Of a stretch of DNA of 59,779 nucleotides, positions 36,097 through 45,751 are shown one piece after another (position 1 is the stretch's first letter; each line of letters begins with the position of its first letter). Both the position numbers and the translations under genes were made by a program. The notes under the pieces are model-generated. The model ran no database searches, had not been told where the DNA came from, and saw only the letters and a program-made list of their open reading frames with translations. The DNA lies in contig JAMYHX010000252.1 in assembly GCA_025529335.1 (NCBI GenBank), positions 1-59,779 on the forward strand, given 5' to 3'. The stretch is from Rhizopus sp. PT2906 (taxonomy: Eukaryota; Mucoromycota; Mucoromycetes; Mucorales; Rhizopodaceae).

Positions 36097-38438
36097 ATGA
36101 CTGAGATTAAAAAAGATGGTTACCTACAAGTAAAAGAAGATGGATTACGTGCTTGGATATGGTCCAAGAGATATGTAGTCTTGCGAGAACAAACAATTAC
36201 TTTTCATAGAAATGAAGTATGACAGCCTATCAATTTGTTCTTTTTCCTAATTAACTTCTTTACATTAGCAAACAGGTCAATGTGTTGCACTTGTATTCCT
36301 GAAAGAAATAACAGCAGTGACAAGATTGGAATTAAAACCTTATTGTTTTGAATTGGGCACAAAATCAAAATCTTATTACATCGCATGTAAAAATGACGAA
36401 GAATTGTATTCTTGGATGGATGAGATCTATAATGTAAATACTTCATATAAACAAATAAATAGACTAAAACTCTATACTCTAGCGTTCTCTCTTGGGTGCA
36501 TCGGGCCCAACTAACTTTGTACACAAAGTACACGTCGGCTTTGATCCTATCACAGGTGACTTTACAGTAACTAATCATTAATATATCTCCTATATACACC
36601 TTTCATTTCATTCTAACACATCCCCCCCTTTATTTTCTCATTTTTAAGGGATTGCCTGATCAATGGAATGCGTTATTAAAGGGTTCAAAGATTACACCAG
36701 AGGATGCTGCAAAGAATCCTCAGGCCGTATTGGAAGCACTCGAATTCTATACAGAGCAAACGAGATTAGACAATAAGTCGGAATGGAAAAATGATAACCT
36801 AATTTCGAGTAAATCAACTCCTGCGCCTGGTCACATACGCCAGCCTCCACCAAAACCCAACTCGTCAAAAAAGGTTAGCCCGGATCCATTCAGCAATGGG
36901 ATCGTAGTTGAGGTAACAATAAACAAACCTGTGCTTGGGCCATATTAATGGTTATACTATAGACAAACAAACTTGACGGAGTAAAAATAAACAAACACTG
37001 GTTCTCCGCATCACATTACTAACCATATGCATATAGACAAACAAAGCAAAACTATTAGATACTTCAGGTTCATTACCTAGAAAACATAGTAATAATAATA
37101 CATCGCGTATGCTCAAGATGTCAGACGAAAGAAATTTACGTTTTGAAAGAGAAAAGGAGAAGTTAAAGGAGGTCGCTGCTGCTTTAGATCGTGATCGAAA
37201 CTTGATGCGCTGCTTGGGTCAACCTCTAAAGCCACCTATCCCTCAACATCAAGCATCAACCCCCGTACGTTCAAATCGATCCTCTCTTACTTTGGTTGAC
37301 AAGTCTGCTCAGAAAAAGAAGGAGCAAAGAATTAGTACGATGTCAGATACCCAAATCTTGGAGAAACTAAGTAAGATCGTGTAACCTGTGTTGTTCCGAG
37401 ATAAATACTCATCTTGACATCTTGCAGGGTCTGTCGTAAACGCAGGTGATCCAAATTCACTCTATATTAGATCAAAGCGAATAGGTCAAGGGTAATGATA
37501 ACTATGCATATGATATTATGATGGCTTATATATATTTCTTGTAGTGCCTCAGGCTCTGTCTATTTAGCTTACCATATGAGCACAGATACCAAGGTGGCCA
37601 TTAAGCGAATGGACTTGTCCAAGCAATCCAGATTAGACTTGATAGTCAACGAGATCATGATTATGAAAGAATCACATCACAAGAACATTGTCAACTTTCT
37701 TAACGCTTATTTGGTTCAAAATGATTTGTGGGTTGTCATGGAGTATATGGAAGGAGGCCCCTTGACAGATGTGATTGAAAATAATACAATGACTGAACAA
37801 CAAATAGCCACTGTGTGTTATGAGGTATGTTCAAAGATAACCAAGCCTTACTATTGTTCTCATTTTTTTTTGTATCAGACTGCAAAGGGACTCGAACATC
37901 TACACTCACAGAAAATCATTCATCGTGACATTAAATCGGACAATGTTCTATTAAACTTCCAAGGCCAAGTCAAGATAAGTGACTTTGGATATTGCGCCAA
38001 ACTGACAGATCAAAAGAATAAGAGAGCGACAATGGTGGGTACACCTTATTGGATGGCGCCTGAAGTAGTCAAGCAAAAGGAATACGGTGCCAAGGTCGAT
38101 ATTTGGTCCTTGGGTATCATGGCTATTGAAATGATCGAAAACGAACCACCCTACTTGGACGAAGAACCGCTCAAGGCACTCTACCTTATCGCTACGAACG
38201 GGACACCTGCCTTAAAGAGCCCAGAAAAATTGTCTGCTGAATTAAGGAACTACTTGGCGGTATGCTTGTGTGTGGATGTAAAGTCAAGAGCTACTGCTGC
38301 TGAATTGTTACAGGTAAAAAGATTGAATGATTTTGGCTTCCCTTTTGAATTAATATTCTTGAATAGCATGAATTCTTGAAGAAAGCCGGTCCTGTGGAGA
38401 TTATCTTGCCATCTCTTTTAAAGTTTAAAAGAAAGTAA
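36097..38438 (+). CDS. p21-activated kinase with PH and CRIB domains (Cla4-like PAK)
   Basis: Nine exons: 36097-36216, 36269-36433, 36483-36566, 36649-36912, 37037-37370, 37428-37491, 37545-37824, 37879-38313, 38367-38438, 605 residues. Residues 1-95 form a PH domain (KKDGYLQVKEDGLRAW ... WSKRYVVLRE). A CRIB/PBD follows (NFVHKVHVGFDPITGDFTGLP) for Cdc42/Rac binding. The kinase domain at about 330-590 has GQGASGSVY, the Lys in VAIKRM, catalytic HRDIKSDN, DFG and GTPYWMAPE. PH plus CRIB is the Cla4/Skm1 layout; Ste20 lacks a PH domain. Such kinases control septins, polarity and filamentation and can feed the Ste11-Ste7 MAPK module. A basic, coiled segment between CRIB and kinase may be regulatory. 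It ends KFKRK. Confidence 0.93.
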
Positions 38439-38631
38439 AAAAAAAAAAGAAGATATTCTGTAATCCATCGTTGCTTATACCCCTCAAAGAAAAATAAACG
38501 TTAGATCGATTAGATGTAAATGTTGTATTTATTGATTGGGGGAAACATGTGTGTGTGTGTATATGTGTGTCTTTTCCTCAGCTAGGCACTGTTTTTTATA
38601 TCTCTTTCTATCTATTTCTATACATGTTACA
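38439..38631. other. short spacer between convergent genes
   Basis: A TG microsatellite (GTGTGTGTGTATATGTGTGT) lies at about 38551-38570, flanked by TATATCTC-type A/T runs. It separates the PAK stop from the minus-strand GH47 stop. Confidence 0.4.
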
Positions 38632-40503
38632 TTAGTTGAAAGATTTGGCCTGAACCTGAATGGGTGTTTTCAGTTTGAATGGATGTGCTTCGGTGTTGAA
38701 GACGTATTCATCTAAAGAAACCAAACTTGGGTCACTAAATATCAAGTATAGATACTTTAAAGTTTCCGCAAAGAAGTAACTAGATGATAAAAAATTTAAA
38801 AAGACAGTTTTTTTTTTTTACTAGAACATGAGCCTACCTTTCTTCAAAATCTAACCAACCAACGTTACTTAACTTTGTAACATCTGCAATACGAGTATAT
38901 CCAGATGGGGTCTTGCAGTACTTTTCAATAGCTTGGAATATTTTCCATGCTTTATCCTATAAGGTAACACATCGTTAATGAATGATAAGTAAATAAAAGT
39001 AAGCCTTGCCTGATAAGACTTGTCACCAGTAATACGATAGAAATAGAACAAACTTTCAATAGTCTCTAAAATGAATAGTTACATGTTACTTTAACCTTTT
39101 TTTTTTCAAATTCTATTTGCTGTACCTGGGCGTAAATCATATCCAGTATCCTGTGCAATGAATCCAGTAGTAATCATGGACTTTCTCATAAAATCAGGGA
39201 ATACAGCCATATTTTGAGTCTTGTCAATCCAACTCCATGTTTCAGGTGCAAGTCCTGTGGGTGTGTTTGTCCATGTTTGATAGCAAGAGTTCATCAGTTC
39301 ATTAGCAAACATCCCTATTGGACCATTGTTCAAGTACGCTGCTCCTAACAACAAATTACCGGGCATAAAGCAGACCTACAAGGGTGTTATTTATTTTGTT
39401 GTTATTCATCAAGGTTTACGTACCAATTCCCCTGATTGCATCAGCTTGTAATTTTGTTCAATTTCAGCAAGGAAGACTTGTCCATAATGTGTCTCAGAAC
39501 GAAGATATTTGTACATACTCTCTACTGCAGTACTCCACATATCCAATTGAAGCGTCTCTTTGCCTTCCATTAAAATATGAGTCTTTAAAAGATACTCATA
39601 GTAACTATCAGAGCCTCCAGATATAGTGATGTATGCTTCAAAAAAAAAAACAACATAAGTACGACTTTTGTTTTTTTTTATGCTGCTACTTACAGCTCCT
39701 AGGAGTAAAGCTGTCTAAATCCCAAATCATAGGATACAATCCAGGGACTTTGGAAGGCACTTGAGAGATCATCTCCAAGACATGATTACCTGTTATCTGA
39801 TACTGTTCATTACCAGTCAGTTGAGATAATCGAACAAGCTCTAGTTGTAATGATCCAAACTCTGCCAAGGTAATCATGTTGCCATCTACAGGTGCTTCAC
39901 TAATAACGTTGTTAATGCGTCATACAATATCTTTTGCTCTTCTTACCTTGTAACATTCACAAAGGCAGCAGGCATGCGATTAGGCGTATCAAAGGCAGGC
40001 ATGATAACTTTGTCTGCTATTTCTACAGCCTTCTCCAAGAAAATAGGCTCCTGCTTCAGATCATACGCTGCCAAGAGGCCGCCCAAGTATCGAATGTTGG
40101 TCTCAAAGGTCTTTGAAGGAGAGTCGCTTAAGGTCCAATTTACTTTCTTTATATGCTCTAATGCACGATTATACTCTTCTTCTAGGCCCATGATGATCAT
40201 GGTATCTAATCCATCAAATATGGAAGCTAAGAAAGAGAGACAAAAGAATGTAAATCATCTCTACCCTTTCCACACAATCAAGCCTTTACCTCCCCACCCG
40301 TTTCTTGAGTCGCTTGTCTTATTGGACACTGTCTGAAGCTCATCGTGTCCATATGCAAAATCGGTGTATCCCTTCCAAGCGTGCTTGAATGCATTTTTGA
40401 CCATTTCCGCTCTTGGGTCAGTATTTGTGGGTAAACCTGCTACCAACTGTAAACATGCAAAGGCAATGAAGGGTAGCTTCTGAGAAATTCGTTTAGGATA
40501 CAT
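38632..40503 (-). CDS. glycoside hydrolase family 47 (alpha-1,2-mannosidase / Mnl1-like) protein
   Basis: Eight exons on the minus strand: 40503-40290, 40226-39947, 39899-39694, 39635-39424, 39375-39126, 39065-39010, 38956-38838, 38779-38632, 494 residues. Residues 1-23 are a signal peptide (MYPKRISQKLPFIAFACLQL). The GH47 fold is recognisable from NGWGASIFDGLDTMIIMGLE, NIRYLGGLLAAYDL, TLAEFGSLQLELVRLSQLTG, SDSYYEYLLKTHILM and CFMPGNLLLGAAYL, and DYDLRPETIESLFYFYR-type motifs. GH47 enzymes trim terminal alpha-1,2-mannose from N-glycans in the ER/Golgi; secreted fungal forms also exist. The intron between exons 6 and 7 begins GCAAGG rather than GT. Length is typical of secreted fungal class I mannosidases. 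Whether it is catalytically active was not checked residue by residue. Confidence 0.88.
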
Positions 40504-40717
40504 TGAATTATGTACAAGGGAAGAGAAAGAAGAGCGATAGACATTAGATTAATTTATAAGGAACAGGTTTCTTTCTTATTGCACATATTTTTTAAAAGGT
40601 ATGTTATATGGTCAGCTCGTTTGTTAATTAAATAAAGGATTACATCAAGGGGCGGAATGATTCTATAATGCACCTCTAACCTTTTTCTCTTTTTTCTCTT
40701 TTTTTTTTTTTTTATTA
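40504..40717. other. short spacer between two minus-strand genes
   Basis: AT-rich, with a T-run of about 15 bases at 40699-40713 just beyond the stop codon of the next minus-strand gene; this is the promoter side of the GH47 gene. Confidence 0.35.
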
Positions 40718-41717
40718 TCATTCTAATACATCTCCAAACTGATTCTTTCGTATAGCTCGTTTCTGTTCAAAGTAATCTTCTCTCGTACGCGGTAATTCTT
40801 CTTGACCGAATTCTGAGCTCTCACGAAGTCTCTTTGCTCTTTCTGCTCTTGCCTTGGCTATATCATCTGCAGATGTTGAATTCTTTTGAGCTTCCATACG
40901 AATCTTTGCCCATGTGCTATTTGGTATATTTTGTTCACGAATTTTATCCCAAGAGCTCTTTTGTTGAGGTTGTTCTTGTTCTGGTTTCATACTCGGATCC
41001 ATCATGACGGTATCTCCTGTGTCGTGATGAAATGATTTTGGTATGGTACTTTCCCATGCTACAATACTAAATACATCATTTTTTCTCTCTTTTTTTACTA
41101 TAAAACAAACCTTCTTTTTCATTTTGTTGGTAATCTGGCACATCTGGCGAAAAGCTATCCATAGGATTTTGTGTTTCTTGAACTACAGGTCGTTGTGGAA
41201 CAGGTGAAGACTGTATATTGCCTCTTGCGGCTTCCATCCTTTTATTCGATTTAGCATAATTTGCGTTACCTTAAAAAAGATGTTCAACTTACTGCACTTC
41301 TTTCATGATATTTATAAGACGTTGTGGGTCAGGTAAGCTCTTGATTGAATTAATACCCGAGAGAACACCCGTAAGGAACCCTGTTTGTGATCCCAGGAAG
41401 AATCCTCCACCGGCAACCATAAGGAGCGGGAAAGGTTTGAACTTTTTGCTTTTACCTATTGAATGGTGGTGAATTTAAGTAAAAAGCACTTATCCATGGG
41501 CTTTACCTATTAAAAATGCTGCAGTTGCTCCCATGAAGCCTCCGATTCTCGCTATATGTACGTCAATATACTGCGCGCGCGTAGTTCAAATGACATTACC
41601 ATAAGTTTTGAGTAGTCCACGGGCATTATCGAGTGCTTCTATTTCTTGTTCTGAAAAGTTTTGTTCTCTCATTTTATCTCGAACTCGCGCATATACATTA
41701 TCGTTCATGGCTGCCAT
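40718..41717 (-). CDS. unknown small membrane-associated protein with charged tail
   Basis: Five exons on the minus strand: 41717-41600, 41551-41507, 41455-41293, 41238-41111, 41058-40718, 264 residues beginning MAAMNDNVYARVRDKMREQN. Two hydrophobic stretches fill residues about 42-90 (GGFMGATAAFLIG and LLMVAGGGFFLGSQTGFLTG), Gly-rich like TIM/OCIA-type mitochondrial membrane hairpins. The rest is a soluble, charged tail with KSSWDKIREQNIPNSTWAKI and an Arg/Lys/Glu-rich region, ending KNQFGDVLE. No family is recognised with confidence; an OCIA-domain-like inner-membrane protein is one possibility, but the diagnostic residues were not confirmed. The phases of all introns join cleanly, so the gene structure is more certain than the function. 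Confidence 0.65.
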
Positions 41718-41894
41718 TTTGTATAGTGTTTTTTAGAGAAAGAAAAAAAGAACAAAAGAGACTCTAGAGCTTTGTCCTACCCTTGACATTGGGTGTGACT
41801 CTTTCTCCGCTTATGAAAAGTGTTATGATTTTGGTAAATTTGCGGATAGTTTTTTTTTTTTTTATTTTGCGGATAGCTTATTTACTAAGCACTC

Positions 41895-43300
41895 TTAGAG
41901 TATTGGCTCAAGGACCAGACATCTAACAAAAAATGGATATGAATGACTTATCCAATTTACACAATCATCAATTGATATGGTTTTGGCCGATTCAACCATT
42001 CTTGTGCTCAGATTGTCATCTGCATTCAGGCAATCTCTCCTAATATTCCCCTTGATTTTGGACCAGAACAATTCAATAGGGTTCAAAAATGGTGAATAAG
42101 GTGGCAAATATGTGGCTTTATATCCGCGCGATGTAATCAGGTTTTGAATCTCAGTGACTTTATGAATGGCGGCGTTGTCCATAATAAGATAACGCCCTTT
42201 TATGTCAAATTGATCCAAAGTATCCATGACACCAACCAAAAACTCTATGAAATGCTCACTACGAGTACCTATTCTGGTGTTTACTTCAACCTCTTCAGTC
42301 TTGCCGTTTCCTCTTTTCCTTTTCTTCATACCGTTCGCTTTTTCCGAACAGCCTTTGGGCTTATGAAGTGTGAGATCAATCACTCCCTTTTCACAAATGG
42401 CATCAATTATCGATATTGTGATGCCTCTGTTTGCAGGAATTACTGCTTTAGCAGGCATTCCTCTCTTCGATTTACCAAATTTTCTACAAATATGCATGCT
42501 AAAACCTGCCTCATTAATGAAAACACAGTTTTCATCACTTTTCCACTCAAGAATCCTGTCTCTACGCATCTGGAGATTACTAAGAGCTGTTCTTGAAGGC
42601 ACAAATGTTTCTAGCTTCTTAAGAGTTAAAGATGCATATGAGGCGAGATGTCTATGAAGACCTGATAATGTAATCGATTCAATTTCGTCAAAAGCTTCAA
42701 GCAGTGCATCTCTTGCCTGCCAGAGTACAGCTTGTGGAGTCTTATCATAAAGCTCACACAGAAATTCTGTGTGATGAGGCTGAAGCTTTTTATCCCAACT
42801 TACTCGTTGCTTCCTACCATCTGGCAAGCGTTTCTCATCATCATCTCTGTAAGTCTTTACATAATTTTGAGCTGTTCGCTCAATAATTCCAATGATTGCT
42901 TCTGCTTTTTTTGCAGAAGGATCTTTCTCAATAACAAGATCAAGAAGTTCTTGTACTTGTTCAGATGAGTAGGATCTATACGCTCCTCGAGCCTTTTTTG
43001 GTGAGGCTTTCTTTTTGCGTTGCTTCAGGCCATTCTGAATTTTCACAATAATTTGAACTTCTGTTTTTGGCTAATTTTTATTCTCCAAGGTCTGACGATA
43101 TGCATGATAGCTCTTCAAATCTAAAAGATTTTTGACTACCGGTTCAGGCAGACTCCTCACTGTACCTGGCCCTTCCCAGTGATGCCATTCTAATTCTGCA
43201 GTTTAGTATAAGTCGTTTATATTCTCAACTTCCATTGGCTCGTACTTTGGAATCTCGTCCAAAACATTAAAACAATGTATGTACTCATCTGATTTCTTTT
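41895..43300 (-). pseudogene. IS630/Tc1-type DDE transposase, nearly full length but with N-terminal stops
   Basis: A continuous frame from 43046 to 41895 (383 codons) covers helix-turn-helix (SSEQVQELLDLVIEKDPSAK) and DDE catalytic domains: CVFINEAGFSMHI, GRYLIMDNAAIHKV, and LPPYSPFLNPIELFWSKIKG, the last with the third acidic residue. Upstream, the same frame continues recognisably (DEIPKYEPMEVENINDLY, then AELEWHHWEGPGTVRSLPEP) but carries two in-frame stops at about 43203 and 43071. The 383-codon frame has no early ATG. The first catalytic Asp is replaced by Asn (codon at 42513-42515), as in the other copy. It is probably a recently dead element; terminal repeats were not resolved. Confidence 0.8.
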
Positions 43301-43385
43301 TTTTATGCCATAACGACTGAGTTTGTTCGTTCCTTCGTTACTTCGCATCCTATATTCTTGTAACTTCATACTCTCTTTAATTACA

Positions 43386-44186
43386 ACAATACTTAGCAAA
43401 TACCTAAAGGTCGATTATACGGACAAAATTCGTGAAACTCTGATACTTTCAAGTAAGTAATTACTAACGATAATATTGAATTCTTTTAAATAAAGTTGTT
43501 ACTAGGTTTTTGGGAACTTAAAGAACCCTGTGGTTGGAAGGCTATAACCTACTTAAGTGATCTTTGCGAAAAAGATCCAGTATTGACGAAATGTATATTG
43601 CAGAATTATCTATTGAAAGACGCGAACAACTTGAAAAAATTGATTGTTCCTGGTACCGTTGCTGAAACGATATTAAGTACTATGTGCCGTTTCAACGAAG
43701 TATGATAGCTTTTTTTTTTTAAACAAAATCATATTTCTTATTGTAACTTTATATAGACACAATCCGGCAAAGCTGCAATGAAAAGATTCTATGAAGTTGC
43801 CGATAACTTTAAAAATAGCGGTATCAAGTAGAAGTCGGCCAAGGCAAGAATATAGAAAGTATCATTTGTACATATGTATTTGTATCGCTAAGGATTAATG
43901 TAGGCAATAATGAAATCATCGTTGATGCAAGAAGTAGCTCATGAAGAAGGCGAGCGTGTACAGAAGAAGTTAAAGGCAAGTGTAGCTATAAGTAGTAATG
44001 ATGATTGTTCTGTTATGTCTGGAAGTAATGTTGAAGAAGATGAAACTGAATCAAGAAAGAACCTCTGGCAAGACTGGAAGGAGTTTTTAAATAATGCTCA
44101 AAATAACAACTATCTTCCATCTCTCAGGTACTAACATACGAACACTGATCTTTTATTCTGAAAATTAACAAAACAATATAGCCCAG
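43386..44186 (+). pseudogene. decayed multicopy-family gene, 5' and central parts
   Basis: Exons with intact splice signals can be followed: about 43389-43447 (KYLKVDYTDKIRETLILS), 43505-43699 (FWELKEPCGWKAITYLSDLC ... ETILSTMCRFNE) and 43757-43831 (QSGKAAMKRFYEVADNFKNS), the last ending in TAG. A further open piece at 43910-44127 (MKSSLMQEVAHEEGERVQKK) ends at a donor GTACTA with acceptor ATATAG at about 44180, right before a MITE. The family is not named; from memory such sequences are repeated in Mucorales genomes. The 5' end appears to be cut by the transposase relic. Confidence 0.45.
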
Positions 44187-44612
44187 AAAGGTGAACACTA
44201 CATGCACCAGAAAATGCAACAGAAAATAAGCTAGTACTACGGACGCTTCTTCTAAGCACTACATGTGATATCATTTTATAACTTCACACTACTAAAGTCT
44301 CTACCTGGCCTAATGCTTGTCCAGTTCACTCCTTGGTATAAGTACGATGTCATCATAATTACACGTATTCTAGTATTTTTGTTGATAGACTGACAACATA
44401 AAACTAGAATAAACAACAACATTTCTTTTTTATTTCTTTCTTCTTAAAAAGAACACAAACCAATATGGCGACTTTATAAAAGTCATGTTTAGTTTGATGC
44501 TATACATTGGAAAGTTTTACTGGGCGATATCATAGGAAATAGGTAGAGATAGTGCCTGTAGTATTAGTTTAATTTCTGGTGCATTTTCTGGTGTGCGTAG
44601 TGTTTCTCCTTT
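44187..44612. mobile_element. MITE with long terminal inverted repeats, inserted in a gene relic
   Basis: The left end reads AAAGGTGAACACTACATGCA then CCAGAAAATGCAACAGAAAA; the reverse complement of the right end reads AAAGGAGAAACACTACGCAC then ACCAGAAAATGCACCAGAAA. The similarity extends inward about 80 bases (TACTAC, then ATGATATC). No transposase is encoded. Immediately left is a splice acceptor with exon start CCCAG; immediately right the coding frame LENDMIKLSKEMHIALNKLV resumes, so the element sits inside a gene relic. No target duplication could be identified with confidence. A related end is at 10966. Confidence 0.75.
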
Positions 44613-44965
44613 GGAAAACGACATGATAAAGCTCAGCAAAGAAATGCATATTGCATTAAACAAATTGGTGGTAAAAAAAGTTAAGAAACCAGAAGTCGTT
44701 GGCTTATTAGTGGAAGATCATAAAGCAGTAGCCTACAAAATGGATATTAAATATAACGGCCAATACCGAATGATTGAGATCAGTAGATTTCATTTTTCCA
44801 GAGACATTTCTGATGATATCTATTACTACCAACAATCATTGAAAAGTTGAATCAGATAAAAAAAATCATAGAGCGAACTATATCAAATTTATACAATAGT
44901 GAAAATGAAGTAGTAGTGGATTTGACCGCTTATACGAGAAAATCATGTAAAGCCCCGTGCTAATT
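44610..44965 (+). pseudogene. C-terminal part of the MITE-interrupted gene, frameshifted
   Basis: The frame reads LENDMIKLSKEMHIALNKLV, then PEVVGLLVEDHKAVAYKMDI, YRMIEISRFHFSRDI, and reaches a stop at about 44848. A shift near 44840 gives the natural continuation KLNQIKKIIERTISNLYNSE up to about 44962. I associate this layout (a short alpha/beta block around 'VxGLLVxD...YKMD...YRMI') with a dispersed Mucorales family of unknown function. Interrupted by the MITE and by a frameshift, so treated as dead. Confidence 0.5.
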
Positions 44966-45060
44966 AGTCAAGACTCCATTAAAGTCTAAAAAGTAACGCC
45001 ACATACTCTTTTCGTCTTCCAGAGGGAGCTATTTAGTTAATCAAGTGTATCTGTATTTAT

Positions 45061-45485
45061 TGCTTCTTATTTTTTGTGTTCTATATCTCGAAATGACCTT
45101 TGATTGGCCCAAAAATTGTCTCGTTTTAGGTTACAAAGCTGTATTGGTTTTTTGGTCAATAGACCAGAGGATAAGCCAACAAGGAAGGATATCAGCCGCC
45201 CAACCATTCCTTATCAAGACCTCGCTCATTAAGATCAAATAATAACTGTTGTCATTGTATTTCTTTTATTGATTTTATTAGGTTCAAATTTCGCTAGTTT
45301 AAATAAAAAGAATATCACAGCATATACCCTTCCTTGTTGGCTCTATCCAGCCGTCTCATAAAATTCTCCATAGAGTTCATTTGACGGAGAATTACAGTCA
45401 AAGACCAATACAGCTTTTTAACCTAAAACGAGACAATTTTTGGGCCAATCAAAAATCATTTCGAGATATAGAACACAAAAAATAA
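45061..45485. mobile_element. foldback MITE with about 90-100 bp inverted arms
   Basis: The left arm (about 45067-45155: TTTTTTGTGTTCTATATCTC, then GATTGGCCCAAAAATTGTCT, TCGTTTTAGGTTAC) is repeated inverted at about 45400-45483 with few differences. Inside lies a second inverted pair, GCCAACAAGGAAGGATATCA at 45175-45194 and CCCTTCCTTGTTGGCTCTAT at about 45328-45347. These inner sequences match the arms of the element at 23060-23935. No coding capacity. Length about 425 bases. Confidence 0.75.
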
Positions 45486-45751
45486 GCATAGTTTTAGATA
45501 CATAATCTGAACAAGCTTTGTAAACAGTTTAGTCTATGTATTAATTACAAATAACAGAGAGACAAAATGGAGGCTCTTTTCTTTTTTTTTAATAGCTATT
45601 CTTAAGATATAGACATTGTTGTAAGATATATCTACAATCAGGCTCTTCGTGTGTAACTTGTGAAATATGACTAAAGTGTATTCGCACGTTTCATTCCTTT
45701 CTCTCTCTCTCTCTTTTTTTTTATTTCTTCTTCTTTTTTGTTGCTATAGTA
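45486..45751. other. promoter region of the carboxyltransferase gene
   Basis: AT-rich spacer with a long pyrimidine tract (CTCTCTCTCTCT, then T-runs) at about 45700-45740 directly upstream of the start codon, as seen at several other genes in this window. Confidence 0.4.
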
